DNA of 64,000 bases, from assembly GCA_963846005.1 (NCBI GenBank), contig CAWJUH010000007.1, positions 310,001-374,000 of the forward strand, given 5' to 3'. Shown one piece after another: positions 9,715 to 18,564 of the stretch. The first letter of the stretch is position 1. Each line of letters starts with the position of its first letter. The position numbers and the translations under genes are program-made. Under the pieces are notes generated by a model. That model had not been told where the DNA came from. It saw nothing but the letters and a program-made list of their open reading frames with translations, and did not search any database. Source of the stretch: CAVSUR01 sp963846005 (lineage in GTDB: Bacteria > Actinomycetota > Actinomycetes > Streptosporangiales > Streptosporangiaceae).

Positions 9715-9921
9715 TCAGCGCACGAACTCCAGGCCCGCGGGCTGCAGGCTGGCGCCGGTGATCGCCACCCGGTGCACCCGCCCGGTGAGCAGCCGGCGGC
9801 CCAGCATGGTCAGGTCATCGGGGCTGGTCAGCGGTTCGGTCTTCCGCTGCGATGACCCGGCAGGCCGGTACCGGTGGCGCAGCTCCGCCCCGGACAGGAT
9901 CCGCCGTAAGGTGGCGATCAT
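9715..9921 (-). CDS. Possible small protein, unrecognised
   Basis: A 68-residue reverse-strand frame fills the gap between the XdhC-like and MocA-like genes. Its ATG overlaps the divergent MocA-like ATG. The C-terminal part (DLTMLGRRLLTGRVHRVAI) looks protein-like rather than random, but no family is recognised and there is no clear ribosome site. It may be the end of a lost gene. Confidence 0.25.
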   Translation of the reverse strand: MIATLRRILSGAELRHRYRPAGSSQRKTEPLTSPDDLTMLGRRLLTGRVHRVAITGASLQPAGLEFVR

Positions 9922-10513
9922 GCAGCGCGTTGCGGGGATCCTGCTCGCCGCGGGCGAGGGGAGCCGCCTCGGCCAGCCGAAGGCGCTGGTCGAGCTGGGC
10001 GGCGTCCCGCTCGCCGCGCGCGGGGCCGCCATGCTGCGCGCGGGCGGGGCCGAGCCGGTCGTGCTGGTCACCGGGGCTGTCCCGGTCGGGCTGCCCGGGG
10101 TGATCGCGGTGCACAACCCGGCCTGGCGCACCGGCATGGGCTCCTCGCTCGCCGCCGGGCTGGCCGCGGTGCCCGGCGACTGCGACGCCGCGGTGGTGGC
10201 GCTGGCCGACCAGCCGCTGGTCGGCGCCGCGGCGGTGGCCCGGCTGATCAGCGCCCGGCAGGCCGGTGCCGCGGTGGCCGTGGCCGGGTACCAGGGCCGG
10301 GCCAGGAACCCGGTGCTGCTCGGCCGGGAGCACTGGCCGCAGGTCATCGCGCTGGCCACCGGGGACGCGGGAGCGCGGCCGTTCCTGCGCGCCCGGCCCG
10401 GCCTGGTCACCGTGGTGGAGTGCGGGGACACCGGCCGGCCCGACGACATCGACACGCCCGCGGATCTGGCCCGGGTCGCCGCGGAGCTGGCGGCCGGGAC
10501 CGCTCAGGACTGA
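9920..10513 (+). CDS. MocA-like nucleotidyltransferase (molybdenum cofactor)
   Basis: 197 residues of the MobA/MocA nucleotidyltransferase fold. The N-terminal nucleotide-binding loop is GILLAAGEGSRLGQPKALVE (residues 5-24). Next come a WRTGMGSSLAAGL segment, ALADQPLV (metal-binding Asp region) and a C-terminal DDIDTPADL. By family it transfers CMP or GMP to molybdopterin. The XdhC-like neighbour favours the cytidylyl (MocA) role for xanthine-dehydrogenase-type enzymes, but the substrate is inference. Its 3' end overlaps the convergent epimerase gene by 10 nt. Confidence 0.88.
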   Translation: MQRVAGILLAAGEGSRLGQPKALVELGGVPLAARGAAMLRAGGAEPVVLVTGAVPVGLPGVIAVHNPAWRTGMGSSLAAGLAAVPGDCDAAVVALADQPLVGAAAVARLISARQAGAAVAVAGYQGRARNPVLLGREHWPQVIALATGDAGARPFLRARPGLVTVVECGDTGRPDDIDTPADLARVAAELAAGTAQD

Positions 10514-11517
10514 AGGGCCGCGGCGCCCCAGCTGTGCGTCACCGACGCGCCGGGCTCGAGCACCAGCAGGCCGGTGCCGCTGGCCAGCGCGTTCGGCGGG
10601 CAGGTCATCGGCTCGACGGCCAGCGCCCGGCGGCGCCGCTCCGGCGGCAGCGCGTCACCGGTGAACACCTGCAGCCAGTCGAAACCGGGCCCGGCCCAGA
10701 GTTCCACCGCCCGCTCTTCCTGACCGCCCGGCCCGTCCTGATGGCCGCCACCGGAGCGCAGCACCGCGCGGGCCCGGCCTGCACCGTCCCGGGCCAGTCC
10801 GGTCAGCGCATGGTCGAGGCTGATCCCGGACAGCGGCCGCGGCACGGTGAAGTCGTAGGGGGTGCCCGCCACCGGGCGGGGCGGCCCGGTGGGAATGCCG
10901 CGCTCGTCGGCCGGCAGCCAGTCGCGGGCCGCGAGCTGCAGGGTGCAGTCGTCCAGCTCCGGGGCGCCGGCGGTCAGGTACGGGTGCTGCCCGGCCCCGT
11001 ACGGCGCCGGACCGCTCCCGGCGTTGCGGGCGGTGATGTCGGCTCGCAGGCCCGCATCCTGGTTCAGCTGGTAGGCCGCGGTCAGCTCCAGGCAGAACGG
11101 GTAGCCGGGCCGGCCGAGCAGCAGCAGCCGCAGCGTGACCGAGTCCGCCGTGGTCGCCGCGATATCCCAGCCGGTCCACCGGGTCAGCCCGTGGATGGCG
11201 TTGCCGTGCTGCGGCTCGCTCAGGTCGAGCTGGTAGTCACGGCCGCCGAAGGAGTACCGGCCGCCGTCGACCCGGTTGGGCCACGGCAGCAGCAGCTGGC
11301 CGGTCCCGGCGGACGGCAGCTCGGCGGCCTGGTAGCCAGCCAGCACCGGCTGGCCGCGGAAGCTGAGCTGGCGCAGCCCGGCGCCGAGCGCGGTCACGGT
11401 GGCGCGGTAGTCGCCTGCGCTGATATCCCGCTGCTCGCCGGTCAGCAGCACCTGAGCCGGACCGGCGGATCCGGGTGAGCCGGCCGATCCGGCGGAGACG
11501 GGAGGTGGGGTCGCCAT
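10504..11517 (-). CDS. Aldose 1-epimerase family protein
   Basis: 337 residues, start ATG at 11517. Galactose mutarotase-like fold: LPWPNRVDGGRYSFGGRDYQ, the His in GNAIHGLTRW, GQHPYL, and the acidic C-terminal motif AVEPMTCPPNA. These are the residues that catalyse anomer interconversion of hexoses. The first 30 residues are low-complexity, with alternative starts possible. It is a single gene, convergent with the MocA-like gene. The substrate sugar cannot be read from the sequence. Confidence 0.92.
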   Translation of the reverse strand: MATPPPVSAGSAGSPGSAGPAQVLLTGEQRDISAGDYRATVTALGAGLRQLSFRGQPVLAGYQAAELPSAGTGQLLLPWPNRVDGGRYSFGGRDYQLDLSEPQHGNAIHGLTRWTGWDIAATTADSVTLRLLLLGRPGYPFCLELTAAYQLNQDAGLRADITARNAGSGPAPYGAGQHPYLTAGAPELDDCTLQLAARDWLPADERGIPTGPPRPVAGTPYDFTVPRPLSGISLDHALTGLARDGAGRARAVLRSGGGHQDGPGGQEERAVELWAGPGFDWLQVFTGDALPPERRRRALAVEPMTCPPNALASGTGLLVLEPGASVTHSWGAAALQS

Positions 11518-12170
11518 GCGGCCTATTGTGGCCTGCCCGGGCCGGGCGCCGCGGGGCGGGCGCGCGGAAGGCGCGGCAGCAAAGCAGGAAAGCCGGCGGG
11601 GCTGCTTGGGGAGCGGGGGACCTTCAGCCCCGCCGGCAGTTTGCACCTTAGCCGTCGCGGCGGCACAGATGGGGGAACTTCGCCAACCCCGTACCAGAAG
11701 ACGGTCACCTGACGGTCCGGCCGGGCGGCGGCGATATCCGGGCACGGCGGAGGGCCCGCCCGCCGGCAATCCGGTCGTGCGGGCCCCCGCCCCCGCCGGG
11801 CCGCCGGATGAGCCGCAGGCCGCCCCGCAACGAGCGGCCGGCCCCCCTGGGCCTCCAGCGGATCAGGCTCGCGGGCAGGTGCGTACCGCGCTGCCGCCCG
11901 CGAGCCGGCAACGCGGTCCACTATGGCGTCCTCAGCTGGGCAATGCCGGCGGCCGGTAACTACCCGGACAAGCCCGGACAGCTCCGCCCGGACCACTGGG
12001 GCGCCCGCTCGTGCAACCTCACCGGTAGCGGCTGCGAGCCGGACGATCCCGCCGCAGAATGGGTGAATCAGGCCCGGACCACAGGGGGCGCCGGGTCATA
12101 GTGCTCGCCCGGCGGCCAGCGGCCGGCCGCCCGCGCGCCGCGGGCAGCAAGGGGGCCCCGTGGACAATGT
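11518..12170. other. About 650 bp without a recognisable gene
   Basis: Only random-looking frames rich in Arg/Pro/Gly are present on both strands, with no family motif and no ribosome site in front of a plausible start. The one structured item is the inverted repeat at 11592-11647. The right end runs into a WD40 remnant, so this may be decayed gene territory. Confidence 0.6.
11592..11647. promoter_or_regulatory. Long inverted repeat upstream of the epimerase gene
   Basis: Perfect 13-bp arms gccggcggggctg (11592-11604) and cagccccgccggc (11635-11647) enclose a 30-nt loop, 75 nt upstream of the epimerase start. Read toward the epimerase, the hairpin is followed by a T-rich tttcctgcttt. It could be a terminator or attenuator in the 5' leader. 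Confidence 0.45.
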
Positions 12171-12458
12171 GCCGCGGGCTCGACCGACGACACCGTGTGG
12201 CTGTGGCGGGTCGCCGACCCGGCTCACCCGGCGCTGCTCGCCGATCTCACCGGAGCGGCCGGGCACATCTACTCGGTGGGGTTCAGCCCGGACGGGGCGA
12301 CGATGGCCGCGGGCAGCGCCGACGGCACGGTGCGGCTCTGGAACACGAGTGCGGCCGCTGAGGCCCGGGCCATCTGCCAGTTCGCCGGGCAGCCGGTAAC
12401 CCGGGCGGAATGGCACCGGTACGACCCGAGCCGCGGTTACGACCGGCCCTGCTCGTGA
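12171..12458 (+). pseudogene. WD40-repeat protein remnant (C-terminal end)
   Basis: The frame STDDTVWLWRV, then GHIYSVGFSPDGATMAAGSA and DGTVRLWN, is one and a half WD40 blades. It is followed by the tail ICQFAGQPVTRAEWHRY that ends many actinobacterial WD40 proteins. Upstream, the frame loses all WD40 character at about 12170. This is the last roughly 90 residues of a much longer protein, probably cut by deletion. A functional short protein starting at 12195 is unlikely. Confidence 0.75.
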
Positions 12459-12516
12459 CGGCGCCGCTCCTCACGGCCCGCAGTGACGCGGTCCCCGGTC
12501 ACCAGGACCCCGCGAC

Positions 12517-13578
12517 TCAGCCGCGCGGGGCCAGCACGCCGGTGCGGACCGCCTCGGCCGTGAGCACGCCGAACAGGTAGAAGTAGGCCGATTCCTCGTC
12601 GGCGAACAGCCGGGTCTCGTGCCGGGCGCCGCCGGAGAAGCTGAACACCTCCCAGCCGGACGCGGCCCGCATCAGGCACATGGCGCCGTCCCGCTCGGCG
12701 CCGATGGCGTAGGACGCCGCCGGGATCGCCGCCTGGCCCGCCAGTTCGGCGAAGGTCTGCTGGGCGCTGACCCGGGCACGGTCGCCGCGGTGCCGCCGCG
12801 ACGATGGCGGGAAGGCCCCGGGCGGGACGGCCCCGGGCGGGAAAGTTCCGGTCGCCGCCGCCGGCCCGGCCCCGAAAGCCCCGGGAGCAGGCGCGGGCCC
12901 GGCCCCGGGGGTCACAGGAGCCCCGGGAGGCACGGGATCGGGAGCAGCCGGCTGCGTCACCGGGGCGGCCGCGGTGACCGCGGGCGCCGCGGCGGCGGCG
13001 CGCAGGGCGGCGGCCTCCAGCGGGAGCGGCCGGCTGGCCGGGGGCGGCAGCGCCACCTCGGGATTGCCGCGGGCGGCCCCCGGGGCCGCGGCCGGCTGCG
13101 GGCCGTTCCTGGCCGCCGGCGTCGGGCCGGTCACCGGCACATTGCCGATCGAGGGCAGCGGCCCGGTGCCCGGGCCGAGGCCGCTGCGGTAGGGGTAGTG
13201 GTAGTCGCGCCGTTCCTCGACCACGTCGGCAACTTCGCCGTGCGGGGTGATCAGCTCGAACACGCCCCGGTCCACCTGCCAGTACCCGATCTGCTCAGCC
13301 CGGTAGGCGTCGTGCCCGAGGTAGGCGATGTGCAGCCGGTCACCGAGATCGTCGAGGACCAGGCAGCGCTCGCCGCGGAACGTCCCGACCGGGCGCGACT
13401 CCCACAGCGCCTGCACCTCCTCGACCCGGACCTGCTTGCGCCAGTAGCCGGGCGCCGGGTCGAAGCGCAGTGCCTCCGGCGGCGGCAGCGCGGCGAACAG
13501 CACCACGTCGCGGTCGGTCGGGCCGATGCCCGCCTCGTATTGCGCGCCGCGGTAGGTCGCCATCAGCCGGAAGCGCAC
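12517..13578 (-). CDS. Unidentified two-domain protein with Pro/Ala-rich linker
   Basis: 353 residues from a GTG; ATG 13563 is an alternative start. The N-terminal domain (about 1-125) has conserved-looking YRGAQYEAGIGPTDRDVV, LWESRPVGTFRGERCLVLDD and GYWQVDRGVFEL. A linker of about 140 residues is almost only Pro, Ala and Gly. The C-terminal domain (about 270-353) has YAIGAERDGAMCLMRAASGW and ADEESAYFYLFGVLTAEAV. It follows the next reverse-strand gene by 2 nt, so the two are co-translated. I do not recognise either domain. The layout resembles secretion- or toxin-immunity-associated actinobacterial proteins, which is only an analogy. Confidence 0.75.
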   Translation of the reverse strand: MRFRLMATYRGAQYEAGIGPTDRDVVLFAALPPPEALRFDPAPGYWRKQVRVEEVQALWESRPVGTFRGERCLVLDDLGDRLHIAYLGHDAYRAEQIGYWQVDRGVFELITPHGEVADVVEERRDYHYPYRSGLGPGTGPLPSIGNVPVTGPTPAARNGPQPAAAPGAARGNPEVALPPPASRPLPLEAAALRAAAAAPAVTAAAPVTQPAAPDPVPPGAPVTPGAGPAPAPGAFGAGPAAATGTFPPGAVPPGAFPPSSRRHRGDRARVSAQQTFAELAGQAAIPAASYAIGAERDGAMCLMRAASGWEVFSFSGGARHETRLFADEESAYFYLFGVLTAEAVRTGVLAPRG

Positions 13579-13580
13579 CC

Positions 13581-14060
13581 CTAGCCTCCCTGCCGCAGCC
13601 AGGTCTGGCCGTCGAACCGGGCGACGATATCCGCGTGGCCGGCCGTGATCCGGTAGATCTCGGCGCCGACCGGGACCGGGACGGGATCGGTGAAGAACTC
13701 GGGGATGGCCCGCCCGGACGGCGAGGTGTACCCGGTGCCGGTGAACGGCGGCTTGTCGGTCCAGTCGCCGCCCCGCTCCGGCGACAGCGGCACCCGGTAG
13801 GCCTCGGCTCCTACGGCCGGCCAGCGCAGCACGTACACCTCGGTCATGTCCGGGCTGTACTCCGAGCCGTGGAATCCCAGGTCAAGTACCTCGTAGAAGT
13901 CCTCAGGGCTGGTGAACGAGCAGTCCGACGCGCGGTAGACGAAGCCGGCGATCACCGACCGGCGGGCGGTCAGGTACGGCTCGACCAGCCGCGGCGGGAT
14001 GGCCTTGTGCATCAGCGTCCCCGGCATGATCGCCGTCGATGCCTGATCAAGCTGACGCAC
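13581..14060 (-). CDS. Unidentified conserved-looking protein
   Basis: 159 residues. The GTG at 14060 is chosen because agagga lies 6 nt upstream; the ATG at 14027 has no such site. There is no signal peptide or membrane segment. Tryptophan- and proline-rich motifs include GTGYTSPSGRAIPEFF, PVGAEIYRITAGHADIVARF and a final DGQTWLRQGG. It is the first gene of a two-gene unit with the reverse-strand gene 2 nt downstream. No family recognised. Confidence 0.75.
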   Translation of the reverse strand: MRQLDQASTAIMPGTLMHKAIPPRLVEPYLTARRSVIAGFVYRASDCSFTSPEDFYEVLDLGFHGSEYSPDMTEVYVLRWPAVGAEAYRVPLSPERGGDWTDKPPFTGTGYTSPSGRAIPEFFTDPVPVPVGAEIYRITAGHADIVARFDGQTWLRQGG

Positions 14061-14190
14061 GCGAAATCCTCTGGTCTGCGAAGGTGATCTAGTTTCAGCA
14101 GCGTCTCACATCGCGAAATGCGGCCTCAACTCCTTCGGCGCAGCCCGCCCGCCCGGCCTTGCTGCCTGCTTGCGGCACTACAGTGAGCCG

Positions 14191-15031
14191 GTGGCGGCGC
14201 CCAGCGATCAGGCCGGCGATCAGCCCGGCGATCAGCCCGGCGATCAGGCCGGTAATCAGGCCGGCGATCAGGCCGGTGATCAGCCCGGCGGCCAGAATCG
14301 CTTCCCCGCGGACGACGGCTCGGCCGACCCGGTGCTGGCCGCCGCGCTCGCCGGGTACGCGGCCGGGCGCCGCGGCGAGCAGGCCGTGCTGGCCCTGCTG
14401 GCCGGCGCCCGGCTGCTGATCCCGATCGTGCCGATGCCGGATGCGCCGGCGCGGACGCGCCAGCGCCAGCTGAGCCGCGGGACGCCGGGCCGCCCGATCA
14501 CGACTGCGCCCGCCCGGCCGCCGCGGGCGGCGCCCGGGAGATGGCCATGCCCCGGCTCATCGGCGCCGACGGCCAGGCGCGATCCCCGCCTTCACCGGCC
14601 TGGATGCCCTGACGCGCTGGCAGCCCGCCGCGCGCCCGGTGCCGGCGGACGCCGCGGTGGTCTGGCGGACCGCGGCCGGGGAGCCGTGCGCGGTGGTGAT
14701 CGACGTGGCCGGGCCGGTGCCGCTGGCCGTCGAGGGCGCCCGCCTCGCCGCGCTGGCCGCCGGCACGCCGGTTCCCGCCCCGCACGAGGACCCCGACGTG
14801 CGCGGTGCCGTCGCCGCGGCCGTCACCGGCCAGGCTCCCGGCGCGCGGTTCGCGCTGCGCCCCGCCCCCGGCGGGGACCCGGAAGCGGGCCCCGACCTGG
14901 TGCTGGAACTGGCGCTGCCGCCGGACCTGGCCGGCCCAGAAGCCGGGCAGGCGGCGGCCCGGGTCGGGCAGGCCGTGCTGGCCCTGCTGGGCGGCCGGCT
15001 GCGCCGCGGCATCGCCGTCGCCCTGCGATAG
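14191..15031 (+). CDS. SseB-like domain protein, frame broken twice
   Basis: Three frame segments join into one actinobacterial SseB-type protein: a start with DQAG/DQPG repeats, then AALAGYAAGRRGEQAVLALL and ARLLIPIVPMPD (to about 14440); EMAMPRLIGADGQ (14538-14577); and IPAFTGLDALTRWQPAARPV to the C-terminus LRRGIAVALR. Breaks lie near 14443 and 14578. The start is uncertain: GTG 14191 has no strong ribosome site and TTG 14170 is in frame. SseB-domain proteins have no settled role in actinobacteria. The breaks mark the left edge of the indel-rich stretch. Confidence 0.7.
14206..14289 (+). repeat. 12-bp tandem repeat, 7 copies
   Basis: Seven units of gatcag(g/c)ccgg(c/t), one beginning with a instead of g, encode (DQ/NQ)(A/P)G repeats at the N-terminus of the SseB-like protein. 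Confidence 0.95.
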
Positions 15032-15165
15032 CCGCCGCATCGCGCTGCGGTGACGTCCTCGCCCGGTAGCAGCCCCGCTGCCCTGCGGCAATCGCCCCGC
15101 GTAATCGCGCCCGTCCGCTGGGCTCGCGTCCCGGGCCGCGGGCCCGTCATGGCAGGATCGGCAGC

Positions 15166-16345
15166 ATGCTGCGCTGGCTGACCGCGGGGGAATCGCACGG
15201 GCGCGCGCTCGTGGCGGTCTGTGAGGGCCTGCCCGCCGGGATCGAGATCACCACGGCCGACGTGGCCGCCGCGCTGGCCCGCCGCCGGGCCGGGTACGGC
15301 CGCGGCGCGCGGATGAGGTTCGAGCAGGACGAGGTCGAGCTCACCGCGGGAGTGCGGCACGGCCGCACCCTCGGCGGGCCGGTGGCCGATGCGCATCGGC
15401 AACACCGAATGGCCCAAGTGGGAGACGGTGATGGCGCCCGACCCGGTGGACGCCGGCGAGCTGGCCGGGCAGGCCCGCAACGCGCCGCTGACCCGGCCCC
15501 GCCCCGGCCACGCCGACCTGGCCGGCATGCAGAAGTACGGCTTCGACGAGGCCCGGCCGGTGCTGGAGCGGGCCAGCGCCCGGGAGACCGCCGCCCGGGT
15601 CGCGCTCGGCGAGCTGGCCCGCCGCTACCTGCGCCAGGTGCTGGGCGCCGAGATCGTCAGCCACGTGGTCGCCCTCGGCCCGGTCAGCGCGCCGGACGGG
15701 CTGATTCCCGAGCCGCAGGACGCCCCCCGGGTGGACGCCGACCCGGTGCGCTGCCTGGACCCGGCGGCCAGCGCGGCCATGCAGGCCGAGATCGACGCGG
15801 CCCGCCAGGACGGCGACACGCTCGGCGGGGTGATCGAGGTGGTCATCCACGGACTGCCGCCGGGCCTGGGCAGCCACGTGCACGCCGACCGGCGGCTGGA
15901 CGGGCGGCTGGCCGGCGCGATGATGTCGATTCAGGCCATGAAGGGCGTGGAGATCGGCGACGGCTTCGCCACCGCGCGCCGCCGCGGCTCGCGAGCGCAC
16001 GACGAGATCGAGGGCGACGGCCGGCGTATCCGCCGCGTCACCAACCGGGCGGGCGGGATCGAGGGCGGCATGTCCACCGGCGAGCCGGTCCGGGTCCGGG
16101 TCGCGATGAAGCCGATCTCCACCGTGCCGCGGGCGCTGGCCACCGTCGACGTGGCCACCGGCGAGCCCGCCCGGGCCATCAACCAGCGCAGCGACGTCAC
16201 CGCGGTGCCCGCGGCCGGGGTGGTGGCCGAGGCGATGGCCGCGCTGGTGACCGCGGACGCCGCGATCGAGAAGTTCGGCGGCGACTCGGTGGCCGAGGCG
16301 GCCAGGAACGCCGGCGGTTACCTGAAGGCGATGGTGATCCGGTGA
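15166..16345 (+). CDS. aroC: Chorismate synthase, frame broken at about 15390
   Basis: The start MLRWLTAGESHGRALVAV is canonical. The first frame runs to GRTLGGPVA. One extra g after gcc near 15390 shifts to the second frame, MRIGNTEWPKWETVM, which continues through RPGHADLAGMQKYGF, ARETAARVALGELARRYL and EGGMSTGEPVRVRVAMKPIS to EKFGGDSVAEA. With that base removed, the product is about 392 residues and full length. The enzyme converts EPSP to chorismate with reduced FMN, the last shikimate step. Its stop overlaps the aroK GTG. Confidence 0.93.
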
Positions 16346-16904
16346 CCCCGGCGGCAGGCCCGCTGGCCATCCTGATCGGGCCGCCCGGCGCGGGCAAGAC
16401 CACTGTCGGCGCGCTGCTCGCGCGGCGACTCGGGGTCCCTTCACCGATACCGACGCGGTGGTCGAGGCGGTCGCGGGCAAGCCGGTCGGCGACATCTTCG
16501 TCGCAGGACGGCGAGCAGGCGTTCCGGGCGCTGGAACGGCAGGCCGCCGCCGCGGTGATCACCGGCCGGGCCGCCGCTCCGGACGGCGGCAGCGGCGCCG
16601 CGGCGGACGGCCGGTACGTGGCGGCACTCGGCGGGGGCTCGGTACTGGACGCCGGCACCCAGGACCTGCTGGCCGGAAGGCCCGTGGTCTACCTGGAAAC
16701 CGGCTTCGCCGACCGCGGCCAAGCGGGTCGGCCTGGACCGGCCCCGCCCGCTGCTGATCGGCGCCAATCCGCGGGCCCAGCTCAAGGCGCTGCTGGACCA
16801 GCGGCTGCCGGTCTACGCCCGGCTCGCCGGCGATCACCGTGCCGACCGACGACCGGGACCCGGCCGACATCGCCGGCGACATCGCCGCCGCGCTGTGCTC
16901 ATGA
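16342..16904 (+). pseudogene. aroK: Shikimate kinase, at least four frame breaks as written
   Basis: It starts with a GTG overlapping the aroC stop. Frame pieces: AILIGPPGAGKTTVGALLAR (P-loop), FTDTDAVVEAVAGKPVGDIF, DGEQAFRALERQAA with ALGGGSVLD, then KRVGLDRPRPLLIGANPRAQ, then TVPTDDRDPADIAGDIAAAL. Breaks lie near 16438 (one base missing in a C run) and near 16503, 16714 and 16828 (one base extra each). All kinase motifs survive in order, so the protein sense is intact even though no single frame encodes it. The enzyme phosphorylates shikimate. The stop TGA overlaps the first of several repeated ATGs. Confidence 0.85.
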
Positions 16905-16967
16905 CCGCCAGCGGCGAGGCTCATGACCGCCAGGGGCCGCGCTCATGACCGCCAGCGGCGCGGGCTC
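16897..16967 (+). repeat. 22-bp tandem repeat duplicating the aroK-aroB junction
   Basis: gctcatgaccgccag recurs at 16897, 16919 and 16941, and a shortened gctcatgaccgc at 16964, with periods of 22, 22 and 23 bp. Each copy carries the stop-start overlap tcATGA. The period is not a multiple of three, so successive ATGs fall in different frames; only 16923 and 16968 are in the aroB frame. Confidence 0.9.
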
Positions 16968-18048
16968 ATGACCGCGACTACCATCTCCGTCGGCGGCGAG
17001 CAGCCCTACGAGGTGCTGATCGGCACCGGCATCGCTCGACCGGCTGCCGGCGCTGACCGGCCCGCCGCCGCGCACCGTGGTGGTGATCCACGCGGCCGGG
17101 CTGGCCGCGCCTGGCGCGGCAGGCCGGCGCTGTCCTCGGCGCCGCCGGCTTCGCGGTGCACCTGATGCCGGTGCCCGACGGCGAGGCGGCCAAGGACATC
17201 GCCGTCGTCGGCGGGGCTGTGGTCGCGGCTGGCGGCGCTGCGGGTCACCCGCGCCGACGCGATCGTCGGCGCTCGGCGGCGGAGCGGTCACCGACGCGGC
17301 CGGGTTCGCCGCGGCCACCTGGCTGCGCGGGATCCGGGTCGTGCTCGTGCCGACCACGCTGCTGGGCATGGTGGACGCGGCGATCGGCGGCAAGACGGCA
17401 ATCAACACCGACGGCCGGCAAGAACCTGGTCGGCGCGTTCCACCCGCCCGCCGGGGTGCTGGCCGACACCGCGGTGCTGGCCACGCTGCCGCCGCGCGAG
17501 TACGCCAGCGGCCTGGCCGAGGTGATCAAGGCCGGGTTCATCGCCGACCCGGTGATCCTCGACCTGGTCGAGGCCGGACCCGGCCGCGGCCGCGCGGCCC
17601 GGCGGCCCGCACGAGCGCGAGCTGATCGAGCGGGCGGTCGCGATGAAGGCGGCCGTCGTCTCCGCCGACCTGCGCGAGGCCGGGCCGCGGGAGATGCTCA
17701 ACTACGGCCACACGCTCGGCCACGCGATCGAGCGGGCCGAGTACTACCGGATGCGGCACGGCGAGGCCGTCGCGATCGGCATGGTGTTCGCCGCCGCGGT
17801 CGGCCAGCTGGCGCGGCGGCTGGACGCCGCCACCGCGGACCGGCACGCCGCCGATGCTGCGATCGGTCGGCCTGCCGGTCCGCTACCGGCCGGGCGCCTG
17901 GCCGCAGCTGCGCGAGGCGATGGCGGTGGACAAGAAGACCCGCGCGGCGGGGCTGCGGCTGGTCGTGCTGGACGGGCTGGCCCGGCCCGGCATCCTGGCC
18001 GCCCCCGCCGAGGACCTGCTAGCCCGCGCTTACGCGGAGGTGAGCTGA
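16968..18048 (+). pseudogene. aroB: 3-dehydroquinate synthase, about seven frame breaks as written
   Basis: ATG 16968 begins MTATTISVGGEQPYEVLIG. Later motifs appear in successive frames: GGGAVTDAAGFAAATWLRGI, PTTLLGMVDAAIGGKTAIN, GKNLVGAFHPP, GLAEVIKAGFIADP, EMLNYGHTLGHAIERAEYY (metal-binding His), MAVDKKTRAAGLRLVVLDG. Single extra bases near 17033, 17110, 17228, 17271, 17416, 17577 and 17853 would restore one frame of about 357 residues, the family's normal length. The enzyme closes the first carbocycle of the shikimate pathway, with NAD and a divalent metal. Coding sense between breaks is clean, so sequence error is more likely than decay. Confidence 0.85.
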
Positions 18049-18051
18049 CTG

Positions 18052-18564
18052 ATGACTCAGGATGTGCCGCCCGGCCGCCGCGTCCGACCGGCCCCGCGCC
18101 GCGCACCGTGCTGGTGCTGTCCGGGCCCGAACCTGGCCAGGCTCGGCTCCCGCGAACCGGAGATCTACGGCACCGCCACGCTGGCCGACGTCGAGGCGGC
18201 CTGCGGCGAGACCGGCGCGCAGCTCGGGCTGGCCGCGGACTGCCGCCAGACCGACGAGCGAGGCCGAGCTGGTCGGCTGGGTGCACGAGGCGGCCGATGG
18301 CGCGCTGCCGGTGGTGCTCAACCCGGCGGCGTTCACGCACTACTCCTACGCCCTGGCCGACGCGCTGGCCATGCGCACCGCGCCGCTGGTCGAGGTGCAC
18401 CTGTCCAACCCGCCGCCCGGGAGCGGTTCCGGCACACCTCGGTCGTCGCCGCCGTCGCCGACGGCACGATCGCCGGCTTCGGCATGCTCTCCTACCAGCT
18501 GGCCGTGCAGGCGGTCGCGCACCTGCCTCGGGAACAGACCGTTCATTCAGCAAAGGGCTCGTGA
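18052..18564 (+). pseudogene. aroQ: Type II 3-dehydroquinate dehydratase, several frame breaks
   Basis: Pieces in order: RTVLVLSGP, NLARLGSREPEIYGTATLAD, EAELVGWVHEAADG with VVLNPAAFTHYSYALADAL and PLVEVHLSNP, then ARERFRHTSVVAAVADGTIA and GFGMLSYQLAVQAV. Breaks lie near 18095, 18128, 18261 and 18419. These are the type II signatures (Tyr in EIYG, the NPAAFTH loop, HLSN, the RHTSV region). It dehydrates 3-dehydroquinate to 3-dehydroshikimate. With aroC, aroK and aroB it completes a four-gene shikimate cluster. Its end overlaps the next GTG. Confidence 0.85.

Noticed and set aside
11518..12170. Several medium-length open frames on both strands
   Set aside because: Arg/Pro/Gly composition typical of random frames in very G+C-rich DNA; no motifs, no ribosome sites, no conserved start.
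14206..14289. CRISPR-like array
   Set aside because: Units are contiguous 12-mers without spacers and are translated; no cas genes are present. The same applies to the other tandem repeats.
16342..18564. Programmed ribosomal frameshifting as the cause of the aro breaks
   Set aside because: The sites share no slippery heptamer or downstream structure, occur seven times in one gene, and shift mainly one way. Base-calling error fits better.
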